The notes under the pieces were generated by a model that was not told the DNA's origin, made no database searches, and saw nothing but the letters and a program-made list of their open reading frames with translations. Both the position numbers and the translations under genes were made by a program. From positions 1-61,634 of the forward strand of contig JAGCYY010000025.1 of assembly GCA_017960565.1 (NCBI GenBank): a stretch of 61,634 nucleotides of DNA. The letters run 5' to 3'. This DNA is from a bacterium (lineage in GTDB: Bacteria; Bacillota_I; Bacilli_A; Izemoplasmatales; UBA1188). Positions 16,277 through 25,324 of this stretch are shown piece after piece (position 1 is the stretch's first letter; every line of letters begins with the position of its first letter).

Positions 16277-18584
16277 ATTTTAAATATCTTCCAAAAGTGT
16301 ATTTATCCCCACTTAGATTATCGCCATTTAAATAAGCTCTAAGAACTTCTATTACCTCTTCTTTTGTTTCGTTTGTAAAATTGATTCTAAAGTTCTTGAT
16401 GTTAGAATTTTCTAGTTCTTTTTTGAATTTAAATAGACAGGTTGTCTTTGGATTTAATAATCTATTCCCACAAGTGTCAGTTCCTATTATAGGGATTCTT
16501 TCTTTGTTTCTATCTTCTAAATAATATTTATTTTTATTACATAAACCACAATTGATCTTTGTGTTAAAATGATGTCTAATAACACAATATTTAGTGATCA
16601 TTAAATCTACTTTATCATATAAAACAACTTCAATATTAGGATATGTATTAAATAATTCGTTATATCTTTTGTTTATCAATAATAAGTTTCGATAATTAAT
16701 TTCTGGCGACATAGTTATTTTATCTATGCCCTGGGAGAAAAGATATTCTAATGAATAAATGTTTGTGATATTCATATATTCACCAGTCGATATCTGATTT
16801 TTATATTTATATATGGAACCAACATCATTAACATATATATAATCACTAGTATCTATATCAAAATCATAATTATTTATTATTCTTGGAAGCATAACCTCAA
16901 TATTGACATCACCATATTTAGATTTAATCCTTTTATATAACTCATTTCCATAGATAATAAAATGTTTAAATCCAAGATTATATGATGCGATAAACTGATC
17001 AAATGTTTCAGCTTTTATAATTAAACCTTTGGAAGTTTTATTGATAGTGGCATCAAATGAATAATTATAATTAATAAATCTATCAGCTCGAGAATCATTT
17101 GATAATTTATTTATGAGATTTCTTCTCATATTATTTATTAGGCCAAGAGGAATAAAGAGATTATCATCGATATCAAACTCGATATTTTCAATATCGTATT
17201 TGGTATTCTCAAGACGAGATAAGTTCTTAATAATTATTTCTTTTTCTGTAGCTTTATTTATTGCTTTAGATATTTTAATATCCCCTTCGATAGATACATT
17301 CATATTTTTGTCTATTAAAACTGGATATTTTCCTTCTTTCGCTACAAGCTTTAAAGATAGATGAGTAGTTTTTCTAGTGATTTCTTTGTAATATGGTTTT
17401 ATTGCATCATATAATTCTTTAGAATATGTTAGTAGGACTTTTGATTCTCTATAATCTCCTTTTGGAATCTTATATGATTTAATAATGACTATGCCACTAT
17501 CAGACATGTCACATTCTTTACCATCTTTAACAATTTTATCTACCGTAATACCAAAATCACCAAGATTATCATTTATAATTCTTATACCATCTAGTCTTGA
17601 AAGAGGTTTAGAAAGGTTAAGTTTTAAAGAATCTTTATTTGATGATATGACTTTTCCAACTAATAATCCTTGATGGTTTGGACGATATGTATTCACAATA
17701 TCGCTTGAATCTTCATTAAATATATAGCCTTTAGTGAAAGATCTATTATATAACTTTTTAAGATTATTCTCATCTTCTTCAGTGACTATTTTGTTTAGAT
17801 TATTTATTCTTTCTTTATAGAGTTTTGTGGTGTAATAAACATATTCTGGACTCTTGATTCTTCCTTCTATCTTCAATGAATCAACACCAATTTCTATTAA
17901 TTTATCAATATAATTTAGTGTATTTAATTCTTTTGGTGATAAGAGATATTTATCTTTTTCAAGAAGTTCTTTTTCTTTATATAATGAATATTTTAATCTA
18001 CAAGGTTGAGCACATTCACCTCTATTACCGCTTCTTGAAAATAATAATGAACTAAAAAGACACTGTCCAGAATATCCCATACATATAGCACCATGAACAA
18101 AAACTTCTATTTCTAAAGAAGTGTTTTCTTTTATTGATTTAATTGTGTCTATATCTGTTTCTCTTGCGAGTACAATTCTCTTTACTGTGCTTATTCTTTC
18201 AAAGAATTTAACTTCTTCTATCGTTTTAACGTTAGCTTGAGTCGATATATGTAAATCTAGTGATGGATATCTTTTAGAAAAGATATTTATAAGTCCAAGA
18301 TCTTGAATAAGAATAGCATCAACTCCCATTAAATATAGTTCATCTGTATATTTTAATAAATTCTCTATTTCATCATCAAAAATAAGTGTATTTACTGTGA
18401 CATATACTTTTACATTATATTCATGTGCAATATTTATCATATTTTTGATGTCATCTGTAGAGAATTTATCGATTGCTTTTCTAGCACCATATGCTTCTCC
18501 AGCAAGATATACTGCATCACATCCAGCATTTATAGCAGCATAGAAAGCATCTATAGAACCAACAGGGGATAATATTTCTGTCAT
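16275..18584 (-). CDS. U32-family protein, two-domain, RlhA-like
   Basis: The 769-residue protein carries the U32 signature around residues 165-205: EVFVHGAICMGYSGQC, then RSGNRGECAQPCR. Its cysteines are thought to hold an iron-sulfur cluster. A long extra region follows, and a late cysteine set (INCGLCNKNK, DTCGNR) lies near the end. Although annotated as peptidases, U32 relatives such as RlhA and TrhO/P act in RNA hydroxylation, so an RNA-modification role is likelier than collagen degradation. It is 1 nt from the cyclophilin gene upstream and ends a cyclophilin-containing operon. Confidence 0.85.
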   Translation of the reverse strand: MTEILSPVGSIDAFYAAINAGCDAVYLAGEAYGARKAIDKFSTDDIKNMINIAHEYNVKVYVTVNTLIFDDEIENLLKYTDELYLMGVDAILIQDLGLINIFSKRYPSLDLHISTQANVKTIEEVKFFERISTVKRIVLARETDIDTIKSIKENTSLEIEVFVHGAICMGYSGQCLFSSLLFSRSGNRGECAQPCRLKYSLYKEKELLEKDKYLLSPKELNTLNYIDKLIEIGVDSLKIEGRIKSPEYVYYTTKLYKERINNLNKIVTEEDENNLKKLYNRSFTKGYIFNEDSSDIVNTYRPNHQGLLVGKVISSNKDSLKLNLSKPLSRLDGIRIINDNLGDFGITVDKIVKDGKECDMSDSGIVIIKSYKIPKGDYRESKVLLTYSKELYDAIKPYYKEITRKTTHLSLKLVAKEGKYPVLIDKNMNVSIEGDIKISKAINKATEKEIIIKNLSRLENTKYDIENIEFDIDDNLFIPLGLINNMRRNLINKLSNDSRADRFINYNYSFDATINKTSKGLIIKAETFDQFIASYNLGFKHFIIYGNELYKRIKSKYGDVNIEVMLPRIINNYDFDIDTSDYIYVNDVGSIYKYKNQISTGEYMNITNIYSLEYLFSQGIDKITMSPEINYRNLLLINKRYNELFNTYPNIEVVLYDKVDLMITKYCVIRHHFNTKINCGLCNKNKYYLEDRNKERIPIIGTDTCGNRLLNPKTTCLFKFKKELENSNIKNFRINFTNETKEEVIEVLRAYLNGDNLSGDKYTFGRYLK

Positions 18585-18585
18585 C

Positions 18586-19104
18586 TTATATTCTTCTTAT
18601 TGTCTTAATAATGATAGGTTCAACAGGAAAATCATCAAAATATCTTTCAAATCTTCCCGTCTTTACTTTAGAAATCTTAATAGCATTTTCTAGTGATTCA
18701 TTATCTACTGTTTTACCAAATGCTGCATATTCATTATCGAGGTGAGGGCAGGTATTTACGCAGATAAAAAATTGAGAAGATGCACTATCTTTGATATATG
18801 TCCTAGCCATTGATATAACACCTGGCACATGTTTTATATCATTTTTGATTCCATTACTTAAGAATTCACCTTTTATTTCTTTTGCTTCTTTTTCATAAAT
18901 AGCATTATCTCTTATAAAGTATCCACCAGTTTGAATCATAAAATTCGCAATTACTCTATGAAAAATAGTGCCATCATAAAACTTATTATCCACAAGCGAT
19001 AAGAAATTGTTTACTGTGATAGGAGCGATATCTGGGTAGAGTTCAAGCCTTATAGTATCGTTATTTGATAATACGATTTCAACTAATGTTTTTTCTTTTT
19101 CCAT
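18586..19104 (-). CDS. Cytoplasmic cyclophilin-type peptidyl-prolyl isomerase
   Basis: The 172-residue protein is a bare cyclophilin domain: FHRVIANFMIQTGG with the catalytic Arg, SSQFFICVNTCPHLDNEYAAFG, and no signal peptide. It catalyses proline cis/trans isomerisation during folding. The ATG at 19104 follows AAGGA; a longer frame to 19227 overlaps the neighbouring cyclophilin gene and lacks family similarity. It is 7 nt downstream of a lipoprotein paralogue, so the two probably act on either side of the membrane. Confidence 0.9.
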   Translation of the reverse strand: MEKEKTLVEIVLSNNDTIRLELYPDIAPITVNNFLSLVDNKFYDGTIFHRVIANFMIQTGGYFIRDNAIYEKEAKEIKGEFLSNGIKNDIKHVPGVISMARTYIKDSASSQFFICVNTCPHLDNEYAAFGKTVDNESLENAIKISKVKTGRFERYFDDFPVEPIIIKTIRRI

Positions 19105-19111
19105 ATACTTA

Positions 19112-19834
19112 TTATCCTTTATATCTTTCCATACTAGTAATTGTGATTGGTTCCATTGGAAATGCTTCAAATGGAATGTCACCAATATACATACCTTGTA
19201 CAGGGATTGTCGATATCCATATTGCATTCTCTAATGATTCTTCATTTATCACTTTTCCAAATGCAGCATAGTTTCCATCTAGTGATGGTTGATCCTCAAC
19301 ACAAATGAAAAATTGTGTTGAAGCACTATTTGGATTATTCGCTCTAGCCATAGATAGTACTCCTTTTTCATGAAGAAGATTGTTTTCTACACCATTTGCT
19401 GAAAACTCACCTTTAATAGTTTTTTTACCTATTTTTTGTACTAATACTTTGCTAGGTCCGCCATCATCTTCACCTTCATAATCTTCAACAGCATATCCGC
19501 CAGCTTGAATCATAAATCCCGCTATGATTCTATGAAACACTATGTCAGTATAGAACCCATCATCGACAAGAGTTAAAAAATTTTCAACAGTGATTGGAGC
19601 GATGTCTGGGTAGAGTTCAACATATATCTTTGTCCCATTAGAAATATTCATTACAACTATAGGATTACTATTTCCCTCGTTATCAGTAGTCATAGCATCT
19701 TCGTAATGTGAAATTGTAAGATTTGTTTTAGAAGTTGTTGTGGAGGAGTTATCATCTTTTGTTGTACATGATGATAATAATATGCATAATGATGATATTA
19801 ATATTATTGATAAATATTTTATGATTTTTTTCAT
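19112..19834 (-). CDS. Lipoprotein cyclophilin-type peptidyl-prolyl isomerase
   Basis: The 240-residue protein starts with a lipoprotein signal peptide (lipobox LSSC at about residues 20-23), then a Ser/Thr-rich linker, then the cyclophilin domain. The domain carries FHRIIAGFMIQAGG and STQFFICVEDQPSLDGNYAAFG. It is expected on the outer face of the membrane as a foldase for secreted proteins. The GEDDGG insertion before the K-G-E-F strand is longer than in its two neighbours. AAAGGTG precedes the ATG by 5 nt. Confidence 0.9.
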   Translation of the reverse strand: MKKIIKYLSIILISSLCILLSSCTTKDDNSSTTTSKTNLTISHYEDAMTTDNEGNSNPIVVMNISNGTKIYVELYPDIAPITVENFLTLVDDGFYTDIVFHRIIAGFMIQAGGYAVEDYEGEDDGGPSKVLVQKIGKKTIKGEFSANGVENNLLHEKGVLSMARANNPNSASTQFFICVEDQPSLDGNYAAFGKVINEESLENAIWISTIPVQGMYIGDIPFEAFPMEPITITSMERYKG

Positions 19835-19884
19835 TTTGGCACCTTTTTAAATCTTTCTTTTTCTATATTATACATTACAAATAA

Positions 19885-19918
19885 AAATTATAGAAGCAAG
19901 AAGTTGCTTCTATAATTT
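19885..19918 (-). terminator. Strong terminator, 15-bp stem
   Basis: AAATTATAGAAGCAA (19885-19899) pairs perfectly with TTGCTTCTATAATTT (19904-19918) around GAAG. TTTTTATTT follows on the minus strand. It separates the cyclophilin at 19933 from the two downstream cyclophilin genes. Confidence 0.92.
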
Positions 19919-19932
19919 ATGAAATTATTGTT

Positions 19933-20604
19933 TTATTTGTCTGTGCGTTTTATTGTTTCAATATATATAGGGTTTGCAGGGAAGTTTTGGAATCTTGTCC
20001 CACTAATCACCTTATCTACTGTTCTATATTTAGAAATAGAAACTGCAACATCTAAAGATTCTTGATCTATTACTTTACCAAATGCTGCATAATTATCATT
20101 TAATGAAGGATAATCTGCAACGCAGATGAAAAATTGTGATGAAGCACTATTGTAGTCTGTAGCTCTTGCCATAGATACAACACCTGCAGTATGTTTTAAG
20201 TCATTCTTCCAGCCGTTCAATGTAAATTCACCTTTAATTGTGCTTGCATCTTTTTCTGTGATCTTTTCAACTGAGCCATTGTTTGAATAGACATATCCAC
20301 CAGTTTGAATCATAAAATCAGGCATAACTCTATGGAAAACAACTCCATCATAGAATTTGCTTTCTACAAGTTGAGCAAAGTTTCTAGCAGTGATTGGAGC
20401 AATATCAGGGTAGAGTTCAATATTGATTGATTTACCGTTTGATAATTTTATTTCATATGTTGGAATCTCACCTTCACTGAATACGACAGTTGCGGTTGTC
20501 TTCTTGACTGGTCTAGTTTGATATGTGGTTTCTTCTTTATTTCCACATCCTATGAGAACAAAAGAAACTAAAAGAGATAGAGCTATTATTAATATTTTCT
20601 TCAT
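19933..20604 (-). CDS. Lipoprotein cyclophilin-type peptidyl-prolyl isomerase (second lipoprotein copy)
   Basis: The 223-residue protein has a lipobox (LIGC at about residues 17-20), a short linker and a full cyclophilin domain. The domain has FHRVMPDFMIQTGG with the catalytic Arg, and SSQFFICVADYPSLNDNYAAFG. It is the third cyclophilin in a row and closely related to the one at 19112. It follows the flavin reductase-like gene after 14 nt, so the two share a transcript that ends at the strong hairpin 19885-19918. Confidence 0.9.
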   Translation of the reverse strand: MKKILIIALSLLVSFVLIGCGNKEETTYQTRPVKKTTATVVFSEGEIPTYEIKLSNGKSINIELYPDIAPITARNFAQLVESKFYDGVVFHRVMPDFMIQTGGYVYSNNGSVEKITEKDASTIKGEFTLNGWKNDLKHTAGVVSMARATDYNSASSQFFICVADYPSLNDNYAAFGKVIDQESLDVAVSISKYRTVDKVISGTRFQNFPANPIYIETIKRTDK

Positions 20605-20618
20605 ACATATTACATCCT

Positions 20619-21173
20619 TTATTTGAGTTTTAGACCATCTTTAAATGCTTGCCCAACAGCGCTTCCAAGTTCTATATATTTGTGAGTCACAGGTTCATAT
20701 GAGATGATATGAAGCTTTGAAACATCAATATTTCCTTTTTCATCTAAATATTCTTCTCTTGCGCTGACATTTACAATTTTCGCAATTATAGATAGATCTT
20801 CTGATATACTTTCAACTACACATTCTAAAGTGACAGGAAATTCATTTATAATAGGTGCATTTACATATTTAGATTTAGTTATTGTAAGACCAGCTTTTTC
20901 AATTTTATTATTGACTTCATTTCCTGATACTATTCCAAAATAATCAGCTTCTACTATATGATCTTTGTCCGCAAATGCAATAGTGAGTGCCATATTTTCT
21001 CTTAGATTATCAGTAGTCTTGTGTTCGCCTAAATTTATTTCAATTTTACCATAATCTCTAATTCCACCCCACGCAACATTCATTGCGTTTGGATTTCCAT
21101 CTTTATCATATGTTCCAATAATTAAAACTGGCAGTGGAAAGAAGAACGTTTTTACGCCAAAATCTTTTCTCAT
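20619..21173 (-). CDS. Flavin reductase-like FMN-binding protein
   Basis: The 184-residue protein has the flavin-reductase-like fold: FFFPLPVLIIGTYDKDGNPNAMNVAWGG opens the FMN-binding split barrel, and LTIAFADKDHIVEADYFG follows. Such proteins bind FMN and act in small redox reactions; the partner is not apparent. The ATG at 21173 is used (AAAGGAG 5 nt before it). A GTG two codons upstream lies within the ribosome-binding site and is unlikely. Confidence 0.82.
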   Translation of the reverse strand: MRKDFGVKTFFFPLPVLIIGTYDKDGNPNAMNVAWGGIRDYGKIEINLGEHKTTDNLRENMALTIAFADKDHIVEADYFGIVSGNEVNNKIEKAGLTITKSKYVNAPIINEFPVTLECVVESISEDLSIIAKIVNVSAREEYLDEKGNIDVSKLHIISYEPVTHKYIELGSAVGQAFKDGLKLK

Positions 21174-21206
21174 AGTCACTCCTTTAATTCATAATATTCT
21201 TAGTTA

Positions 21207-21235
21207 ATTTTACTATTATTTTGCTTAAAACACAA
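21207..21235 (-). promoter_or_regulatory. Sigma-A promoter of the flavin reductase-cyclophilin unit
   Basis: The minus strand reads TTGTGT (21230-21235), a 17-bp spacer and TAAAAT (21207-21212). It lies directly next to the uxaC terminator. Confidence 0.6.
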
Positions 21236-21236
21236 T

Positions 21237-21257
21237 AAAAAGAAGGCATAGCCTTCT
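21237..21257 (-). terminator. Terminator of uxaC
   Basis: AGAAGGC (21241-21247) pairs with GCCTTCT (21251-21257) around a 3-nt loop, followed on the minus strand by TTTTATTG. It is 8 nt past the uxaC stop. Confidence 0.85.
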
Positions 21258-21264
21258 GTTTCAT

Positions 21265-22680
21265 TTAAAATTCAATTCCAAAATATTCTTTAGCATTATT
21301 AAATGATATGCCTTTAATGATTTTCTCAATTCTATCCATGTTGAGTGGATATTCATGATTTTCAATTAAAGATGCAACATAACTTGAAAGAATTCTTCTG
21401 AAATAATCAAATCTAGTATAAGATAAGAAACTTCTTGAATCTGTCAGCATTCCCACGAAGTTACTTAGTGTTCCAAGCGCAGATAAGTCTTTTAATTGTT
21501 TATATATTCCTTCTTTATGATCATTAAACCACCATGCAGAACCTAATTGCATCTTGCCTTTTACATTTGATCCAAATGCACCAATTAAGGCAAGAAGGGC
21601 ATCGTTGTCATACTGATTAAGAGAATATAATATAGTTTTTGGTAGCTCGTTAGTGCTTTCTAGACAATTTAATAATTTTCCTATAGATTTAATAGATATA
21701 GAATTATCTATAGCATCATATCCAGTATCAGCACCTAAGATGTTAAACATTCTAGAATTGTTGTTTCTAAGGGCACCTATGTGATATTGTTGAACCCAAG
21801 AATATTTGCTGTAAGATTTTCCAAGGAAAACTAACATACACGATTTGAATTTGTTTATTTCACTAGATGATAAAGAAATATTATTTCTTTTTTTATTAAA
21901 TATAGAATCAATTTCTTCTAAATTATAATCTTCAAAGAGGAAATTTTCTATTGAATGATCAGATATTCTAGCACCTACTTCATTAAAATAATCGATTCTT
22001 GATAGAAGTGCTTTTTCTAAATCAAAATAATTATTAATTTTAATAGATGATACTTCTTCTAATTTTTGAACCCATTCATTAAAAATATCATTTTCGATGT
22101 TTATAAATTTATCTGGTCTAAATGCTGGAAGAACTTTGACATCAAATGTTTTATCTTCTTTAAGCTTTAGATGATATTCAAGTGAATCTATAGGATCATC
22201 TGTAGTTGCGAGGCATTTAACATTGCTGGAAGAAATAATCTTTCTTGGAGTTAATGTTTTTAAAATATCATTTGCTTTATTATATATCTCTTTACAGGTA
22301 TCTTTATTTAGTTCGCTGGTAATTCCAAAATATCTATAAAGTTCCATATGAGTCCAAAGATATAATGGATTGCCGATTAAATTTGGAACTGTTTCAGCCC
22401 ATTTCTCAAATTTTTGATAGTCGCTAGCATCTCCTGTAATGAATTTTTCATCCACACCATTGAACCTCATCGCTCTCCACTTATAATGATCACCTTTTCC
22501 ATCTTCAACAAGCATACATCTAGTGATATTTAAATAAGGCTTATTCTCATAGATAGCTTTTGGATCTAAATGGCAATGATAATCAAATATTGGCATATCT
22601 TTTGCATATTTAGTGTAGATTTCCTTCGCAAGAGATGATGATAATAAATAATCATCACCTAAGAATGATTGTTTCTTCAT
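21265..22680 (-). CDS. uxaC: Uronate isomerase
   Basis: The 471-residue protein matches glucuronate/galacturonate isomerase over its full usual length. It has the early metal-binding FDYHCHLDP (H35, H37), the CLATTDDP segment, the PAFRPDKF strand with the conserved Arg, and the late DSRSFLSYTRFDYFRR block. It interconverts D-glucuronate with D-fructuronate, or D-galacturonate with D-tagaturonate. The next step, fructuronate reduction, can be supplied by the SDR in the operon at 9.9-15.4 kb. It has its own promoter and terminator. Confidence 0.95.
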   Translation of the reverse strand: MKKQSFLGDDYLLSSSLAKEIYTKYAKDMPIFDYHCHLDPKAIYENKPYLNITRCMLVEDGKGDHYKWRAMRFNGVDEKFITGDASDYQKFEKWAETVPNLIGNPLYLWTHMELYRYFGITSELNKDTCKEIYNKANDILKTLTPRKIISSSNVKCLATTDDPIDSLEYHLKLKEDKTFDVKVLPAFRPDKFINIENDIFNEWVQKLEEVSSIKINNYFDLEKALLSRIDYFNEVGARISDHSIENFLFEDYNLEEIDSIFNKKRNNISLSSSEINKFKSCMLVFLGKSYSKYSWVQQYHIGALRNNNSRMFNILGADTGYDAIDNSISIKSIGKLLNCLESTNELPKTILYSLNQYDNDALLALIGAFGSNVKGKMQLGSAWWFNDHKEGIYKQLKDLSALGTLSNFVGMLTDSRSFLSYTRFDYFRRILSSYVASLIENHEYPLNMDRIEKIIKGISFNNAKEYFGIEF

Positions 22681-22724
22681 AACTTAACTCCAAAAATAAA
22701 AATTGTTCCCCTTAGACACTTTCT

Positions 22725-22753
22725 ATTATACATTTATTTTGTATTATATACAA
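22725..22753 (-). promoter_or_regulatory. Sigma-A promoter of uxaC
   Basis: The minus strand reads TTGTAT (22748-22753), a 17-bp spacer and TATAAT (22725-22730), 45 nt before the start codon at 22680. Confidence 0.7.
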
Positions 22754-22818
22754 TTGAAAAAGATAAATAATTAGCGATTTATTTTGTATATCCTTTTCAT
22801 TATATGATTCAATATAAA

Positions 22819-23763
22819 TTATCTTTTATTTATTTCTTTAGATTTCTCTTCAAGTTCTAATAAGACTTGATCAAGCCTCTTTGATAATTCATCTAACTTT
22901 TCTAGCCTTTCTAACTTATTTTGAATTGTGATAGCGGATATAGATGAACATCTTATGTTCGCTAGATCAATTCCTCCAACCCTTACAAGTTCATAACTTG
23001 TATATCCATTTATTTGATTTAATAATTTGTTGAAGGAATTTACATCATATATTTCATTTTGATTCATATATCCAACGGTTATGACAAGAGATTCGCTTGT
23101 CTTAACCATCTCATCTATTACATCATAAAAATCATCTTCTTTATAGCCATATGCTTTATATACATAATCTATCCCATTAGAGGCAGTGTCATCACCATAT
23201 TTGATGATTGTATTAATCTCTATAGTTTCAAGTGCTTGAATGGTATTTTCATCTATTTCGCCGTTCATATATACTGCCTTAGCTTTTCCAAGTTCATTAG
23301 AGATAAGAGAATTATTTAGAGATTCAAAATCTGTATCTTTGTCACCTTTAAGAACGAAATCATATCCGACTTGTTTAAGTGTTTTAAGTTGTTTTATTGT
23401 CATATTATTTTCGTCTAAATAATCATCACCAATAGCGATTAGTCCTGTATAGTTATTATTTCTTAAGACAGTATATAACTCATTATATACTTTTTTATCG
23501 GTGTCAGTTGCCATAAACATTATGGTGCCTGCTGAATATTTACCTGTCTTGAGTTCTTGTGTTAGTGTGCTTATTTCCACCTCTATCCTATCTCTTTCTT
23601 CTCTAATAGGGCTTAATATTGCGTTTATTTCTTTAGCTTTTATATCAGATTCTCTTTTAAGTTTTATTTCTTTAACTGTAAAAAATGTAATACCAAAAAC
23701 TAGTGCTAAAACAACTAGTGATAATATTAAAATTCTAACAGTTAACCATTTCCTATAACTCAT
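22819..23763 (-). CDS. Membrane-anchored protein with coiled coils, function unknown
   Basis: The 314-residue protein has an N-terminal membrane anchor (about residues 8-30) and a charged helical stretch (35-72, probably coiled coil). A globular alpha/beta domain (about 75-275) follows, then a second Lys/Glu/Leu-rich helix at the end. The middle domain recalls a polysaccharide-deacetylase barrel in its strand order, but no metal-binding His/Asp set is seen, so any activity is doubtful. It starts 2 nt after the phosphohexomutase stop and is probably co-transcribed, which hints at an envelope role. Confidence 0.6.
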   Translation of the reverse strand: MSYRKWLTVRILILSLVVLALVFGITFFTVKEIKLKRESDIKAKEINAILSPIREERDRIEVEISTLTQELKTGKYSAGTIMFMATDTDKKVYNELYTVLRNNNYTGLIAIGDDYLDENNMTIKQLKTLKQVGYDFVLKGDKDTDFESLNNSLISNELGKAKAVYMNGEIDENTIQALETIEINTIIKYGDDTASNGIDYVYKAYGYKEDDFYDVIDEMVKTSESLVITVGYMNQNEIYDVNSFNKLLNQINGYTSYELVRVGGIDLANIRCSSISAITIQNKLERLEKLDELSKRLDQVLLELEEKSKEINKR

Positions 23764-23765
23764 AT

Positions 23766-25262
23766 TTATTTGATATAATTGATTAGATTTGTCTTATCTA
23801 AAAGATCATAATTATTAAGGTATTCCAGCAATTTTTTTGCGATAATCTTTGAACCATTTGGACTATTTGATTCAATATTTAATGGCATTATTGGATCATG
23901 TAAACTCATTCTTAGTAGAAGCCATCCATCACCATTTTCTTTATCAAAATCTATTCTTACACCTTCATAATTATTTGGTGTAAGATTATAGGACATTTTT
24001 TTAGCATACTCAACTAAATTTAATAAAATATTATTACCATATTCAATAAAATCTATCGATTTATCAAAACTCATTCTTATTTCTACTGATTCTAATGGTT
24101 CTTTTAAATCATCTAAGAGATTACTTAATTTTTGTCCTTTTTTATTTAATTCAGAAATTTTAATAAGAATCCTAGTAATAAGGTATGCTCCATCATCAAG
24201 GAAATAATTTTCTTTTAGTGCTGCATGACCACTTGTCTCTATAGCAAGAGGAGAATATTTTCCCTCATTATTAAGCCTTATTGATTCATCAATAACGTTC
24301 TTATATCCGCGTTTAAAACGATGGTGTATACCACCACGTTTTTCAATGAATTCTCTAAGGCCGTCTGAAGTTAATGAATCAGTAACAATAATACCATTCT
24401 TTTTTTCTTCAAGTAGAATTGATGATATTAAAGCGATGAGTCTATTTCTATTGATTTCTTTTCCAGTATCATCTACGGCACCAGCTCTATCAACATCAGT
24501 ATCAAATATGATACCAAAATCAGCTTTTACTTCTTTTACCTTATCAGATATCGATTTGATTGCTTCAGGGTTTTCGGGATTAGGGATGTGGTTAGGAAAT
24601 CTTCCATCTGGTTCTAAAAATTGTGAACCAGTAGTATCTGCGCCTAGAACCTCCAATACAGACTTTTGATAGAACCCACCAGCACCATTTCCAGCATCTA
24701 CAATGATCTTTAGTCCCTTAAGAGGTTTATCCTCATGTGTCTTTTCACGAACCATTTTCACAAGGTGACTTGAATACATACTCATAAAATCTAATTCATT
24801 GACACTTCCTTTTTTAGAAATAGATAAACCTTGTTCAGCATAATTTAATATTTCTTTAATCTCAAAACCTTCAAGTCCTCCTGATGACACGAAAAATTTA
24901 AGACCATTCTTATTGTATGGAAGATGAGATGCAGTTATTTCTATTGCAGCATCAAAATCACATAGTTTTGTGGTCATAAACATCGCTGGAGTAGTGGAAA
25001 GATGGCATCTATAAACATCTGCTCCACTTTCCTTTAGTGCATTTACTGTGACAGCTTCTATTCTTTCATGTGAAAGCCTTGAGTCGTGACCAACTGCGAT
25101 CTTAAATGAAGATTTATTATATTTTTTATTTAAATAATAGACGAATGCTTTAGCAATATCAGATACTGTTTCATCTGTAAGATTCACATGTTCATTTAAA
25201 ACACCTTCAAGTGCAACACCTCTAACATCGCTTCCGCTTTTTAATTTACTATAGTCTTTCAT
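23766..25262 (-). CDS. Phosphohexomutase (phosphomannomutase/phosphoglucomutase)
   Basis: The 498-residue enzyme has the four phosphohexomutase landmarks: the phosphoserine loop TASHLPYNKNG, the metal loop DTDVDRAG, the sugar loop ETSGHAAL, and a C-terminal phosphate-binding region. It interconverts hexose 1- and 6-phosphates for sugar-nucleotide synthesis; mannose versus glucose preference cannot be set from sequence alone. The ribosome-binding site is weak (GGGTGAT). The gene is preceded by the gpmI terminator. Confidence 0.88.
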   Translation of the reverse strand: MKDYSKLKSGSDVRGVALEGVLNEHVNLTDETVSDIAKAFVYYLNKKYNKSSFKIAVGHDSRLSHERIEAVTVNALKESGADVYRCHLSTTPAMFMTTKLCDFDAAIEITASHLPYNKNGLKFFVSSGGLEGFEIKEILNYAEQGLSISKKGSVNELDFMSMYSSHLVKMVREKTHEDKPLKGLKIIVDAGNGAGGFYQKSVLEVLGADTTGSQFLEPDGRFPNHIPNPENPEAIKSISDKVKEVKADFGIIFDTDVDRAGAVDDTGKEINRNRLIALISSILLEEKKNGIIVTDSLTSDGLREFIEKRGGIHHRFKRGYKNVIDESIRLNNEGKYSPLAIETSGHAALKENYFLDDGAYLITRILIKISELNKKGQKLSNLLDDLKEPLESVEIRMSFDKSIDFIEYGNNILLNLVEYAKKMSYNLTPNNYEGVRIDFDKENGDGWLLLRMSLHDPIMPLNIESNSPNGSKIIAKKLLEYLNNYDLLDKTNLINYIK

Positions 25263-25299
25263 ATCATCACCCTATTATTATTTTAACAAATATTAAAAG

Positions 25300-25323
25300 A
25301 AAATACTGCACGAGCAGTATTTT
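25300..25323 (-). terminator. Terminator of gpmI
   Basis: AAAATACTGC (25300-25309) pairs perfectly with GCAGTATTTT (25314-25323) around ACGA. CTTTT follows on the minus strand. It starts right at the gpmI stop codon. Confidence 0.88.
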
Positions 25324-25324
25324 T

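Noticed and set aside
21174-21179. GTG start for the flavin reductase-like gene
   Set aside because: The GTG lies within the ribosome-binding site; the ATG at 21173 has proper spacing.
22819-23763. Active polysaccharide deacetylase
   Set aside because: The strand order recalls the fold, but the metal-binding and catalytic His/Asp residues are not found.
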